Source: Roseomonas sp. (GTDB lineage: Bacteria; Pseudomonadota; Alphaproteobacteria; Acetobacterales; Acetobacteraceae). From it: a DNA stretch of 64,000 nucleotides. Below are positions 37,525-45,871 of this stretch, in pieces. Position 1 is the stretch's first letter. The number at the start of each line of letters is the position of its first letter. The DNA lies in assembly GCA_020249285.1 (NCBI GenBank), contig JADCFX010000008.1, forward strand, positions 62,001 to 126,000, in the 5' to 3' direction. The translations under genes were made by a program, and so were the position numbers. The notes below the pieces were generated by a model that saw only the letters and a program-made list of their open reading frames with translations, did no database searches and had not been told where the DNA came from.

Positions 37525-37552
37525 GGCGTGATCCGGCGGGACGGATCACGCC
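37525..37552. terminator. Perfect 11-base hairpin after the VOC gene
   Basis: GGCGTGATCCG and CGGATCACGCC form a perfect 11-base stem with a 6-base loop, 7 bases past the stop of the minus-strand VOC gene. The T-run is weak on either strand, so this is a probable but not ideal intrinsic terminator. The rest of the gap up to 37290 shows nothing else that I can name. Confidence 0.55.
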
Positions 37553-37559
37553 GAGCGTT

Positions 37560-37946
37560 TCAGCCCCCACGATGCAGCGCGCAAAGCTTGTTGCCGTAAG
37601 GATCGCGCACATAAGAAAGATATAGCCGCACGGCGCCGCCTTCGCGCCAGCCGGGCGGGTCTTCGATGCTGGTGCCGCCATTGGCCACGCCCGCATCATG
37701 GAAGGCCTTCACCTTTTCTGGACTGTCGCAGGCAAAGCCAATCGTGCCGCCATTGGCGCCACAGGCGGCTTTGCCATCAATCGGCTTGCTGATGCCAAGC
37801 GTGCCGGTCGGCGTGCGGTAAAAGACGCGCCCTTTCGGGTCCATCTTTCCTTCCGCGACACCAAGCACGCCCAGTGCGGCGTCATAGAATTTCTTGGAAA
37901 CGGCCACATCATCCGCGCCGACAAAAATATGAGAGAACATATCCAC
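37560..37946 (-). CDS. Small VOC-superfamily (glyoxalase-like) protein
   Basis: A 128-residue single-module VOC protein (FSHIFVGADDVAVSKKFYDAAL at the start, SYVRDPYGNKLCALH at the end). Proteins of this size include glyoxalase I-like lyases and antibiotic-resistance or unknown proteins. The metal-binding His at residue 6 and Glu-type positions are partly recognisable. No neighbour suggests the substrate. ATG two codons downstream is an alternative start. Confidence 0.8.
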   Translation of the reverse strand: MDMFSHIFVGADDVAVSKKFYDAALGVLGVAEGKMDPKGRVFYRTPTGTLGISKPIDGKAACGANGGTIGFACDSPEKVKAFHDAGVANGGTSIEDPPGWREGGAVRLYLSYVRDPYGNKLCALHRGG

Positions 37947-38026
37947 CCTTTCTCGTTATGCGCCCGGCAAAGGGCGACAGGCCATCTTCCGATACCCAGC
38001 GCCGATTGCAAGCCATGCTGATCCCG

Positions 38027-39004
38027 TCATTCCGGCTTTAGCCCCACGGCACGCACCACCGGCCCCCATTTCGCCATATCGGCTTCCATCGCCGCGCGCA
38101 TGCCAGCGGGGTCCTTGTGCCAAACCTCAGCCCCTTGGCGGCGAATACGCTCCGCCACATCGGTTTCGGTAACGATACGGCGAATACCTGATGAGAGCCG
38201 TTCCATCACCGCCGGCGGCAGATTGGGTGGTGCAATGAAACCGAACCAAAGATACATCTCAAATCCTGGCACACCGGCTTCGGCGAAGGTGGGCACATCG
38301 GGCAAAGCGGGATCCCGCGCGCTACCGGTGACAGCCAGCGCGCGCATCTGCCCACCGCGAATATGGCCAATCGCGTTCGGCACATTGTCAATCAGCAAAT
38401 CTATGCGCCCGGCGATGATTTCCGTGCCGGATGCAGCACCGCCGCGAAACGGCACATGGGTGATGTCCACACCCGTCATGTGCTTCAGCAATTCGCCAGC
38501 CAGATGCGGGCTGCTGCCGCTGCCGGAACTGGCAAAAGTCATCCGCCCCGGCTGGGCGCGCGCACGTTCCAGGATTTGCGCCAAGCTCGTGAGCCCACTA
38601 TTCGGGTTCACCACCAGCACATTCATCAACCGTGCGGCAATGCCAACAAGGCTGATTTCGGTGCGCGGATCATAACCCATATTCGGATAGACAAAGGGAT
38701 TGACCGCCAGGATCGGCGCATTACCGATTCCAATCGTATAGCCATCGGGTGCTGAGCGCGCGACATGGGTGGTGCCGATATTCCCCGCAGCCCCTGGGCG
38801 ATTTTCCACCACACCGGGTTGGCCGAAGACCTCTGGCATCTTATCCGCGACCCAGCGTGCCAGCATGTCATTGATGGCGCCCGGCGGATAAGGCACCACA
38901 ATGCGAATGGGCCGGCTTGGGAAAGTCTCCTGAGCATGTACCGACGGCGCGGTCAGCAAGCCTGCGGCACCAACGCCCAACAGGGAGCGACGAGACATCG
39001 CCAT
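38027..39004 (-). CDS. Bug-family (TctC-like) periplasmic solute-binding protein
   Basis: A 325-residue Bug/TctC receptor. The signal is MAMSRRSLLGVGAAGLLTAP, with an RR pair. The family start is PSRPIRIVVPYPPG, then NRPGAAGNIGTTHVA and FASSGSGSSPHLAGELL, all typical of Bug ligand loops. The ATG at 39004 has AGGAGG 7 bases upstream. Such receptors bind carboxylates for TctAB or act as sensors. No tctA or tctB is adjacent, so it is an orphan, as are most Bug proteins. Confidence 0.9.
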   Translation of the reverse strand: MAMSRRSLLGVGAAGLLTAPSVHAQETFPSRPIRIVVPYPPGAINDMLARWVADKMPEVFGQPGVVENRPGAAGNIGTTHVARSAPDGYTIGIGNAPILAVNPFVYPNMGYDPRTEISLVGIAARLMNVLVVNPNSGLTSLAQILERARAQPGRMTFASSGSGSSPHLAGELLKHMTGVDITHVPFRGGAASGTEIIAGRIDLLIDNVPNAIGHIRGGQMRALAVTGSARDPALPDVPTFAEAGVPGFEMYLWFGFIAPPNLPPAVMERLSSGIRRIVTETDVAERIRRQGAEVWHKDPAGMRAAMEADMAKWGPVVRAVGLKPE

Positions 39005-39166
39005 GGTGGATCCTCCTGTCTGTTTGGGGCGGTTCATGCGCTCTTATTTGGGAAGCCTATCGCGAGGTGCGGGCGCGCGCCACATGCGTGTATTTTTGGT
39101 GCCTTGGAGCACCATGCGGGCAAGCCATATCTCCGGTCAAACCCTACCGAAGACCAGTCGCAGAAA

Positions 39167-39586
39167 TCAGGCGACTTTGTTTAAACTGGGCCTAGAGAAG
39201 GATTGACCCTCTGCGCTGGCAGCGGGCGAGGATTCCGGTTCTGGTGGCAGGGGAATACCGGGCCGGGCCGCACTCGGACCTCCGGGGGTGGTGTTCATAC
39301 CTTTTAAATCGGCCGGAAGTTCCGCGCCAAACTTGATAGAGGCACGATAAGCGTCAATCTCCCGCTCGGTCGGAAGGCTAACATTCACGCGGCCGGCCGC
39401 ATCACGAAACTCAATCACGACCATGCCCAGATCACGATCAATACGCATGCGGGGATTGGCGGGCCCAGTCTCCTGCGAAGCCACCGGTGGCACGGCCCCG
39501 GCAGCGCGCTCAGCGCCGGCTGAGCCGGAAGATGGACGCAAACCGTCCTTGGGTTGGCTTTGGGGGAAGGAGAGTTGGTTGATCAT
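39167..39586 (-). CDS. Hypothetical protein, faintly FlaG-like
   Basis: A 139-residue protein without signal peptide. The only structured segment appears to be residues about 44-85 (RMRIDRDLGMVVIEFRDAAG, VNVSLPTEREIDAYRAS). Its shape resembles the FlaG core (strand, D/E-rich turn, strand, LP-x-E helix). The ends are Pro/Ser/Ala-rich and probably disordered. A TTGACT / GATAAA pair with an 18-base spacer at 39604-39633 could be its promoter. The FlaG similarity is weak and no flagellar gene is within 10 kb. Confidence 0.55.
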   Translation of the reverse strand: MINQLSFPQSQPKDGLRPSSGSAGAERAAGAVPPVASQETGPANPRMRIDRDLGMVVIEFRDAAGRVNVSLPTEREIDAYRASIKFGAELPADLKGMNTTPGGPSAARPGIPLPPEPESSPAASAEGQSFSRPSLNKVA

Positions 39587-39732
39587 GACATAATCTCGGT
39601 TTGTTTATCCCAAAAATCCCGGGAGAGAGTCAAGAAGTTTATGAATTTTGCTCTGGAAATTATGGTGATTTTGCTTCAAAATCCTATTTTCATCCCATAG
39701 AGTGATCAGCAGGGGGCTCAATCGCCCAATGA

Positions 39733-40083
39733 TTGAGCGAAAAAGCCGGCATGAAGCTTGATTTCCGCCCCGATGGGCGACCCATCCCGATCCTCGAGGT
39801 CGGAGACCTTGTGCGGCTGACCCGCGCCGAGGCCGGGCCGGCCCCAGCTGCTCAGGCTGGGGAATGGGGCAAAATCCGCAGCATCACAGAACGGGGCAGC
39901 CTGGACATCACGCTTGCGGGCTATTCGCGCCCGCGCGGCGTGGCGCTGGCCTTGGTGAGCGATTTTCCGGCGACCAATGTGATCCCCTGCGACCATCGCG
40001 GTGTGGCGTTGGAATTGCCGACTTGGTCCAATTCAAATAAGAATGAAACCAGCGGCTTCAGCATCCGTAAAATGAGAAGTTAG
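39733..40083 (+). CDS. Hypothetical protein
   Basis: A protein of up to 116 residues from a TTG at 39733, or 110 from ATG at 39751. I do not recognise a family. It begins with a beta-rich stretch around ILEVGDLVRLTRAEAG and GEWGKIRSITERGSLDITLAGYSRPRG, which could be a small SH3-like or KOW-type barrel, and ends in a Ser/Asn/Lys-rich tail. No signal peptide is seen. It is divergent from the FlaG-like gene across an AT-rich gap of 146 bases. Confidence 0.6.
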   Translation: MSEKAGMKLDFRPDGRPIPILEVGDLVRLTRAEAGPAPAAQAGEWGKIRSITERGSLDITLAGYSRPRGVALALVSDFPATNVIPCDHRGVALELPTWSNSNKNETSGFSIRKMRS

Positions 40084-40159
40084 ACGCGCCCAAAGCCGGG
40101 AACTATGCCTGCGCGCGCTGTGGGGTGGCGGGACCGGCAACCAGCCCCGCCTTACCCCT

Positions 40160-41491
40160 TCACGCGGCCATCAGCGGTTTGCGGGAAGCGCAGAATTCCT
40201 CCACCGCCGCGATATAGCGTGCAAGTTCCGGCTCACCCACCGGCAGGCTGAGCGCCACCATGCCGCGGCGGGCGATGTAAATGCCAGCCTTCATCATATC
40301 CAGGAAGAATAATTCCCGCAGCCCCTCTTCCTGTGCGCTGGCCGTATAGGGGCGAAGGATGGCCCCCAGGCGGAAATGCGGCTGCACCATGCTGCCAATG
40401 CCGGTGAATTGCATGGCAACGCCATGCTTGGTGCAAATTGCATTCAGCGCATCGCGCAGCCCATCGCCGCGCTTGCGCAGCGCCTCCGCCGCCGTGTCAT
40501 CAAAAATCTCGCCCATGGCCAGCATGCCCGCGGACATGGAAAGTACATTATTATTGAAGGTGCCCGAATGCACCAGGGCGCCCGGGCGATGAGAGTCAAA
40601 CACCGCCATGACATCCGCCCGCCCACCAAAAGCGCCAAAGGACATGCCGCCCGCGATATATTTGCCAAGCGAGACAAGATCAGGGGTGATGCAATGCAGT
40701 TTCTGCAAGCCGCCCGCCGTGTGACGGCTGGTCATCACCTCATCGAAAATCAGCATGGCGCCCACTTCGCGCGTGGCCTCCCGCAGTCCCGCCAGGAATT
40801 CGCGCGTGGCGGGGATGCAGCCGCCACTGCCCATCATGGGTTCCAGCAATACGGCAGCCAGATCGCCAGCGTGTTCGCGGATCAGAGCAAGTGTGCCGGG
40901 CAGGTCGTTGTACTCGGCAAGTGTCATCGAAAACGGCGCATTCACCACGCTGCCACCCGTGACGAAGCTCATTACCCCGCCATGATAGCCACCGCGGAAG
41001 GCGATGATCTTGCTGCGCCCGGTATGCGCCCGCGCTGCCGCCACCGCCATTAGATTGGCTTCTGTGCCGCTATTGGTGAAGCGCACCAATTCCAACGCAG
41101 GGAAACGTGCACAGAGAATGGCGGCAAGCTTCGCTTCATTCTCGCCAACCGAGGCCAGGCTGATGCCGTTCTGGATCACCTGATGCAGCAGCGCCTGAAT
41201 GCGCGGATCCGAATGGCCGAAAAGCCCCGCAGTATATTCGCCGCAAAGGTCCAGGTATTGGTTGCCGTCAATATCTTCCAGATAACAGCCTTGGCCGCTT
41301 TTCATCGCGGTCGGATAGGGCGTGTAGAATAGCGTGCTGCGCGTATTGCCGCCCGGCATCACCGCGCGGGCTGCCTCATGCGCGGTGGCGCTTTTGGGAC
41401 GCACACGGGAATAGTTCTCCCGCGCTTCGGCAAGGGCCGCTTCCAGATCGGAATTGCGCGGCGTGGCGGATGCATCAAGCGGCGGTGTCAT
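40160..41491 (-). CDS. Class III aminotransferase, glutamate-1-semialdehyde aminomutase-like
   Basis: A 443-residue PLP enzyme. Signatures are FTNSGTEANLMAV, GGYHGG, LIFDEVMTSR (Asp about 250) and the lysine in SLGKYIAGG (about K277). The overall pattern (VMPGGNTRSTLFY at the start, GGMSFGAFGG after the lysine) follows the HemL-like branch. It is unlikely to be the housekeeping HemL, because alphaproteobacteria make aminolevulinate by the Shemin route. A catabolic or biosynthetic aminotransferase is more probable. It is divergent from the GST gene. Confidence 0.87.
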   Translation of the reverse strand: MTPPLDASATPRNSDLEAALAEARENYSRVRPKSATAHEAARAVMPGGNTRSTLFYTPYPTAMKSGQGCYLEDIDGNQYLDLCGEYTAGLFGHSDPRIQALLHQVIQNGISLASVGENEAKLAAILCARFPALELVRFTNSGTEANLMAVAAARAHTGRSKIIAFRGGYHGGVMSFVTGGSVVNAPFSMTLAEYNDLPGTLALIREHAGDLAAVLLEPMMGSGGCIPATREFLAGLREATREVGAMLIFDEVMTSRHTAGGLQKLHCITPDLVSLGKYIAGGMSFGAFGGRADVMAVFDSHRPGALVHSGTFNNNVLSMSAGMLAMGEIFDDTAAEALRKRGDGLRDALNAICTKHGVAMQFTGIGSMVQPHFRLGAILRPYTASAQEEGLRELFFLDMMKAGIYIARRGMVALSLPVGEPELARYIAAVEEFCASRKPLMAA

Positions 41492-41647
41492 GCGCGTTCC
41501 TCCTTATCCTGGGGCAGGGATGTGTTTCCCGGGTCCATGATCCCGTCCCACCTTGTATTGTCACTTCATCATGTTTTGTCAGGTAGCGCACCCCCTTTAT
41601 CGGGGGCTCGCTTTGCACCGACCGAGCACGGGTGGCATAAGCGCGCG

Positions 41648-42316
41648 GTGCGAATTCTCTATCACCTTCCCCTCTCCCCCTATGCGCGCAAGGTGCGGCT
41701 TGCCCTGGCGGAAAAGCGCATTCCCTTTGATCTTCGGATCGAGAAGGTGTGGGAGCGGCGTGAGGGGTTTCTCGCTATCAACCCCGCCTGTACCGTTCCC
41801 GTGCTGCAGGAAGAAAACGGCTTTTGCATCATCGATTCATACGCCATTTGTGAATATCTGGATGAAGCCTATCCGGATATGCCGCTGCTGGGCCGTTCGC
41901 TTGGGGAAAGGGCGGAAATCCGGCGCCTGGTGGCTTGGTTTGACGGCAAGTTCCACCTGGAAGTCGGGCGGAACCTGCTGTTTGAAAAGCAAATGAAGCA
42001 GTTGATGGGCCGCGGCAATCCGGATGCCGGGGCCATTCGCGCCGGCTATGCCAATTTGCGCCCGCATCTGGATTACCTTGGGTGGCTTGCGGAAACCCGG
42101 CCTTGGCTTGGGGGGAATGCATTGTCACTCGCGGATTTGGCGGCAGCGGCGCATCTTTCGGCGCTGGATTACTTGGGCGATGTGGATTGGGCGCTGAATG
42201 ATGCCGCCAAGGATTGGTATGCGCGGGTGAAATCCCGTCCATCCTTCCGGCCTTTGCTGCAAGACCGGATCAGCGGCCTGATTCCACCCGAACATTATGC
42301 CGATCTGGATTTTTGA
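41648..42316 (+). CDS. Glutathione S-transferase family protein
   Basis: A 222-residue GST. The thioredoxin-like N-domain begins ILYHLPLSPYARKVRLALAEK with Ser/Tyr in the catalytic loop, and has the cis-Pro NPACTVPVL and IIDSYAICEYLDE for glutathione binding. An all-helical C-domain follows (LADLAAAAHLSALDYLG). The GTG at 41648 was chosen because the fold begins at the next residue; the frame is open further upstream without similarity. The substrate is not predicted. Confidence 0.87.
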   Translation: MRILYHLPLSPYARKVRLALAEKRIPFDLRIEKVWERREGFLAINPACTVPVLQEENGFCIIDSYAICEYLDEAYPDMPLLGRSLGERAEIRRLVAWFDGKFHLEVGRNLLFEKQMKQLMGRGNPDAGAIRAGYANLRPHLDYLGWLAETRPWLGGNALSLADLAAAAHLSALDYLGDVDWALNDAAKDWYARVKSRPSFRPLLQDRISGLIPPEHYADLDF

Positions 42317-42383
42317 CTCCTTTTGCTTGAATATAAGGTATTGCTAATTTATTTGCTGCTTTAGAGTTTCAAGGAACCCCGCC

Positions 42384-42911
42384 ATGTCAGCCGAAACCAT
42401 TTCCGCCCGCAAAGCCGCTGGCCTGATCGCTAGCGGGGAAGCCGTGCTGGTGGATATTCGCGAAGCAGATGAACGGGCGCGCAGCCACATTCCCGGTTCA
42501 GCCCATGCGCCGGCCTCTAGGCTGGGGTCCGCCGCGCTTGGCGTGGCGCCTGGTTCGACCGTGATTTTCCACTGCCAGTCGGGCAGCCGCACGGCGCAGA
42601 ATGCCGGGGCCTTGGCCGCTGCCGCGCCTGGCTGCCGAGTGCTGGTGGTGGAAGGTGGCATGGCGGCGCTGCGCGCGGCAGGGGTGCCGGTGTCGGAAGA
42701 CAAACGCGCACCCATGCCCATCATGCGGCAGGTGCAAATCACGGCGGGCAGCCTGGTACTGCTCGGCGCCGTGCTGGGCGCGCTGGTGGACCCGCGCTTT
42801 CATGCGCTTTCCGCTTTTGTCGGCGCGGGTCTGGTTTTCGCGGGCATCATGGGGCTTTGCCCCATGGCGAATTTCCTGGCGCTGATGCCGTGGAACAGGC
42901 GCGTGGCCTGA
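42384..42911 (+). CDS. Rhodanese with C-terminal membrane hairpin (YgaP-like)
   Basis: A 175-residue protein. The N-terminal rhodanese domain (about 1-105) has ILVDIRE-type VLVDIREADER and the active-site loop HCQSGSRT (C64). A C-terminal DUF2892-type pair of membrane helices (about 118-165) carries GLCPMANFLALMPW. E. coli YgaP has the same layout and moves sulfane sulfur at the membrane. The gene starts after a short AT-rich leader and stands alone on its strand. Confidence 0.87.
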   Translation: MSAETISARKAAGLIASGEAVLVDIREADERARSHIPGSAHAPASRLGSAALGVAPGSTVIFHCQSGSRTAQNAGALAAAAPGCRVLVVEGGMAALRAAGVPVSEDKRAPMPIMRQVQITAGSLVLLGAVLGALVDPRFHALSAFVGAGLVFAGIMGLCPMANFLALMPWNRRVA

Positions 42912-42932
42912 CATGACCGCGCGCTGAATATC

Positions 42933-43913
42933 TCAATCCACCCTGGCGCCGGAAGCGCGTATCAGCGGCGCGAAGGCGGCTTCATTATCGGCACGGAATT
43001 TCACGAATTCCTCGGGCGTGGTGTACCAGGTGGTCGCGCCATTTTCGTGAAAGCGCCGCTTGATGTCATCGGTTTCGAGCGACTGCTTGGTGAGTTCATT
43101 AATACGCCGGATCAGCGCCGGAGATATCCCAGCCGGCGCGCAGACCCCGCCCCAGGAGCTGATTTCAAACCCCGGCAGGAATTCGGCCATGGTTGGGATC
43201 TCGGGCGCTTGCGGGCTGCGCTGCGCGCCCGTCACTGCCAGGGCGCGCACCTTGCCATCCCGCGCCAAGGCCAGGGCTTGCGGGATATTATCGAAAATCA
43301 TGTGAACGCGCCCGCCCGCCAGATCAATATGCGCCGGCGCCGCACCGCGATAGGGCACATGCAGCATATCCACGCCGGCCATGAATTTGAACATTTCGCC
43401 TGAGAGATGAACCGTAGTGCCCGACCCGGATGAGGCGAAGGCATATTTTCCCGGATTGGCCTTCAGCAAGGCGATCAGTTCAGGGACCGTCCGTGCCGGA
43501 ACATCATTGTTTACCACGAGCATATTCGGCAATTGCCATAGCCCGGAGATCAGCGCGATGTCACGCGCGGCGTTGAAATTCAGCCTGCTGTACAGCGTTG
43601 GTGAAATCGCCAAAGCGGCAACGGAAGCAAGGCCAATGGTATTGCCATCAGGGTTGGACCGCGCAATCGCTTCCGTCCCCACATTGCCGCCGGAACCAGA
43701 ACGGTTTTCAACGACGAATTGCTGGCCGGTGATCTCGCTCATTTTAATGCACCAGATGCGGGAAAGGATATCCGTGCCCCCGCCAGGCGGGAAAAGCCCG
43801 ATGAAGCGAATGGGCCCCGTTGGCCAATTGCCCTGCGCGCTGACAATGGCGGGCGCGGCCAGCAAGCCGGCGCCAAGGCCAAAAGCGGTGCGGCGTGTGA
43901 TGGTGTTTTTCAT
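42933..43913 (-). CDS. Bug-family (TctC-like) periplasmic solute-binding protein
   Basis: A 326-residue Bug receptor. It has an RR-containing signal (TITRRTAFGLGAGLLAAP), then WPTGPIRFIGLFPPGGGTD, VVENRSGSGGNVGTEAIA and FASSGSGTTVHLSGEMFK. The C-terminus ends TTWYTTPEEFVKF, AFAPLIRASGARVD. ATG at 43913 has GGGAGG upstream. A second Bug gene lay directly upstream but is now split and decayed (see 43982-44093 and 45869-46003), so this is the surviving member of a tandem pair. Confidence 0.9.
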   Translation of the reverse strand: MKNTITRRTAFGLGAGLLAAPAIVSAQGNWPTGPIRFIGLFPPGGGTDILSRIWCIKMSEITGQQFVVENRSGSGGNVGTEAIARSNPDGNTIGLASVAALAISPTLYSRLNFNAARDIALISGLWQLPNMLVVNNDVPARTVPELIALLKANPGKYAFASSGSGTTVHLSGEMFKFMAGVDMLHVPYRGAAPAHIDLAGGRVHMIFDNIPQALALARDGKVRALAVTGAQRSPQAPEIPTMAEFLPGFEISSWGGVCAPAGISPALIRRINELTKQSLETDDIKRRFHENGATTWYTTPEEFVKFRADNEAAFAPLIRASGARVD

Positions 43914-43981
43914 GGTGATCCTCCCGTTTTTCATATCAAGCATATGGCATTGGCTCTGGCTTGTGCAAAGCGCGCCAAGAC

Positions 43982-44093
43982 CTATTCCACCACGGCGCCC
44001 GCGGCGCGGATCAGGGGGGGGGGCGAAGCTTTCCTCATTGGCACGACGAAATTGTGCCACATCCCGCGGCGATGTCCACCAGACTTCCGCCTT
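43982..44093 (-). pseudogene. 3' remnant of a second Bug-family gene, frameshifted in a G/C run
   Basis: The minus strand reads AEVWWTSPRDVAQFRRANEESFAP, then meets a run of ten C (plus-strand G at 44014-44023). One frame over it continues LIRAAGAVVE and stops at 43982. This is the Bug C-terminus: compare TTPEEFVKFRADNEAAFAP and LIRASGARVD in the intact neighbour. The run length throws the frame by one. Upstream of residue KAE the similarity ends abruptly at about 44093. The matching 5' piece lies 1.8 kb away at 45869-46003. Confidence 0.8.
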
Positions 44094-44292
44094 CGCTTCA
44101 TCAGGGAACGCGAAAGGCTGATCCTGGAAAACAAGACCGCTTGTGAACGCTGTCAGCGCCACCTGGAGCGGCTCACTGATCTGGCGGAACGTACCGAACC
44201 CGCAGGCCGCCCCATCCCAGCCGAGACCATCGGGCGTGAGGCTGATCGCGCGCTGGAGGATCTGGAGGAGGCCGAGCGGCACCTCCAGCGCA

Positions 44293-44379
44293 GACGTCTA
44301 CACTCGCTACATCGACAGAGGCTTCGGGCTGCTCGGTGGCGAAGTGGCCTTCATCGCCGCGATGCTCACGGCGGTTGAT
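44293..44379 (+). pseudogene. trbL: trbL fragment
   Basis: Twenty-nine codons read DVYTRYIDRGFGLLGGEVAF and on to a hydrophobic stretch. This closely follows the N-terminal signature of TrbL conjugal-transfer membrane proteins (YIDSGFGLLGGEV). The similarity breaks after about 44379, where the sequence turns into the promoter region of the next gene. The rest of TrbL (several hundred residues) is absent. Non-functional. Confidence 0.7.
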
Positions 44380-44403
44380 AACGCAGTATCCGGTCCATAC
44401 ACT
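44375..44403 (+). promoter_or_regulatory. Candidate sigma-70 promoter of the lipoprotein gene
   Basis: TTGATA at 44375-44380 and TACACT at 44398-44403 are spaced by exactly 17 bases. They lie 32 bases before the lipoprotein ATG, with a GGGAGG ribosome site in between at 44420. The promoter begins right where the trbL similarity ends, consistent with the cargo carrying its own promoter. Confidence 0.5.
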
Positions 44404-44434
44404 ATGGCTTATCTTTATTGGGAGGTCTTGGCGT

Positions 44435-45040
44435 ATGTGGCGCCTCTGCGTTCTGTTTCTGATCTTCGTTGCAGCCTGTGCGGCTGAACCGCCTCCACGC
44501 CTGCCGCGCCCGCCACCATTCGATCACGCTCGCGCCGACCGATGCGTGCGGGATGATCTTGAGCAGCGCTTCACGAGGATGGGTGAGGCGATTGTAGATT
44601 TGTCTGCAACCGCTCAACAGACCGCCGTTGAGGAAGCGGTGGAACGCTGTGATTTTCCCGTGGGGCTCGACCGCACAACGGGATTGCAGCGCGCTGGATT
44701 TGCCGCGAGCAGTATTCGGTTCCGCGTGGCGGAGCCGTTCCGTGCGCGACGCAACGCCGAAGCCACCAGGGCAAACATCGAACGTGCAGCGCGCCGAGAG
44801 CGTGAGACAGAGGCGGCTTCGCGTCGCTACTTGACGTGTGTGCTTAATGCGGCCGCTGAGCTGGCTCTCACGAGCGATGAAGTTGCGCCCATCATCGTGG
44901 ATGCAGCGCGTGGGTCCTGCCCCGACGAGGCGGCGGCGTTGCAACAAGTGGATTGGCGAATGAGGCCGGAGCTTGACGCCCAAGCGTGGCCAGCATTGAT
45001 CGCCCGCGTCTTGCGCGCGCGCAGCCAACGCGATCAGTGA
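44435..45040 (+). CDS. Putative lipoprotein of unknown function
   Basis: A 201-residue protein with a short signal peptide and lipobox VAAC (Cys about 15), then a Pro-rich linker (AEPPPRLPRPPP). The mature part is helical and charged and carries three spaced cysteines that could form disulfides. I do not recognise a family. A good ribosome site (GGGAGG, 9 bases upstream) and a promoter-like pair precede it. It is cargo within the trb-derived region. The frame is intact and codon use looks coding, so it may be expressed. Confidence 0.65.
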   Translation: MWRLCVLFLIFVAACAAEPPPRLPRPPPFDHARADRCVRDDLEQRFTRMGEAIVDLSATAQQTAVEEAVERCDFPVGLDRTTGLQRAGFAASSIRFRVAEPFRARRNAEATRANIERAARRERETEAASRRYLTCVLNAAAELALTSDEVAPIIVDAARGSCPDEAAALQQVDWRMRPELDAQAWPALIARVLRARSQRDQ

Positions 45041-45187
45041 ACGTGATAAGATCGGAGCCAGAGAAGACCGTTGCGCGAAGACGATGGCAAAGGAGCTTCC
45101 CGTGTCGATCTCGACAGCTTGGCGTCGTAGTTCCCGACGCACCCGCATCCTTCCGAGTTCTGCGAGGCCCTCGGACGGGCTATGGCA

Positions 45188-45469
45188 CTACGGCACGGAC
45201 CTCATCGCGAGGCTTACGACAAGCGGTGCGGAGAGGAAGATGCCGACGAACCAACCCACTGCAAATGCTGCGCCACCAAACCTGGCAGAGAAGACCACGG
45301 TAATTGCCATCGCGGCGACGCCCGATCCGAAAGCAACAAACGCTCGGAGGTAACGCCCCCCGAAGTCGATGCGTGCCGGACCCAGTGCTGCGACCAATGC
45401 GCAGAAGCCAAGAAAAAACACAGCGAGGAAAAGCCAGTCGTTTTTATCGCGTGGTCTCCTCATCGGCAT
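45188..45469 (-). CDS. Small membrane protein, unknown
   Basis: A 93-residue protein with three predicted membrane segments (about 11-29, 41-62 and 66-86) after a basic N-terminus (MPMRRPRDKND). No family is recognised. It lies 8 bases downstream of a 50-codon gene on the same strand, so the two are probably co-transcribed. Both lie in the trb-derived insertion, opposite in orientation to the lipoprotein gene. The 147 bases between this gene and the lipoprotein gene hold nothing I can name. Confidence 0.55.
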   Translation of the reverse strand: MPMRRPRDKNDWLFLAVFFLGFCALVAALGPARIDFGGRYLRAFVAFGSGVAAMAITVVFSARFGGAAFAVGWFVGIFLSAPLVVSLAMRSVP

Positions 45470-45477
45470 CCTGCGTT

Positions 45478-45630
45478 TTACCCGCCCCCTTGTGGTCGAA
45501 TCCTATCCACAAGTTGGCGGATCTCGACCGCCAAGTTATCGGTGGTGTTCAGTTCAGCCGCCTTCTCTTCGAGGTGCCCGGCAACCCATCGAGCTAGGTG
45601 AAGAAGAAGCCTTCTCTCGTCATCGGTCAT
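45478..45630 (-). CDS. Small acidic/helical protein, unknown
   Basis: A 50-residue protein (MTDDERRLLLHLARWVAGHL at its start) predicted to be mostly helical. A clear GGAGGTG ribosome site lies 6 bases before the ATG at 45630, which supports this start within a much longer open frame. No family is recognised. It precedes the small membrane protein gene by 8 bases and lies inside the insertion. Confidence 0.5.
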   Translation of the reverse strand: MTDDERRLLLHLARWVAGHLEEKAAELNTTDNLAVEIRQLVDRIRPQGGG

Positions 45631-45688
45631 CAATTCACCTCCGGCATGGAACGCGGTCTGCCTGATGAGCGTATCTGTCGGCTGCCCA

Positions 45689-45871
45689 GCCCGCAACTGG
45701 CGGCTCATGGCGCTCGGCGAGCTCGCCCTGATCGCCGGCCTGGCTGCCACCCTACTCTGGCAGTCCGCGCGCGGCACCATCGTGCCCCGGATGGTGCAGG
45801 TGGACCGGCTCGGCGAGGCGCAGGCGGTCGCCCCCGCCATCGCCAACTTCCGCCCGACCGACCCGCAGATC
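45689..45871 (+). pseudogene. trbF: trbF fragment
   Basis: Sixty-one codons encode ARNWRLMALGELALIAGLA, then LLWQSARGTIVP and VQVDRLGEAQAVAPA, ending RPTDPQI. This is the membrane segment and the start of the periplasmic domain of TrbF (VirB8-like). The sequence stops matching at 45871, where it meets the 5' piece of the Bug gene on the opposite strand. The N-terminal start and about two thirds of the protein are missing. Confidence 0.8.

Larger units (their letters stand above)
44094..45868. mobile_element. Decayed insertion with conjugation (trb) gene fragments
   Basis: About 1.8 kb of DNA sits between the two halves of a Bug gene. It carries a trbL fragment (44293-44379) and a trbF fragment (45689-45871) in the same orientation and in the order found in trb operons of integrative conjugative elements. 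Between these fragments are three small intact genes unrelated to conjugation. About 235 codons of the Bug gene and most of the trb operon are missing, so insertion was followed by large deletions. No integrase, att repeats or transposase are visible. About 200 bases at 44094-44292 are unassigned. Confidence 0.65.

Noticed and set aside
40160..41491. Housekeeping HemL (glutamate-1-semialdehyde aminomutase)
   Set aside because: The sequence is HemL-like, but alphaproteobacteria normally form aminolevulinate from glycine and succinyl-CoA, and no hem genes are adjacent.
41378..41647. Upstream 90-codon extension of the GST gene
   Set aside because: It overlaps the start of the divergent aminotransferase gene and has no GST similarity. 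The fold begins right after the GTG at 41648.
44094..44292. A reading (LERLTDLAERTEP and onward) that looked protein-like beside the trbL fragment
   Set aside because: The frame is open on both strands with similar quality and I could not tie it to TrbJ, TrbK or any other named family, so it is left unassigned.
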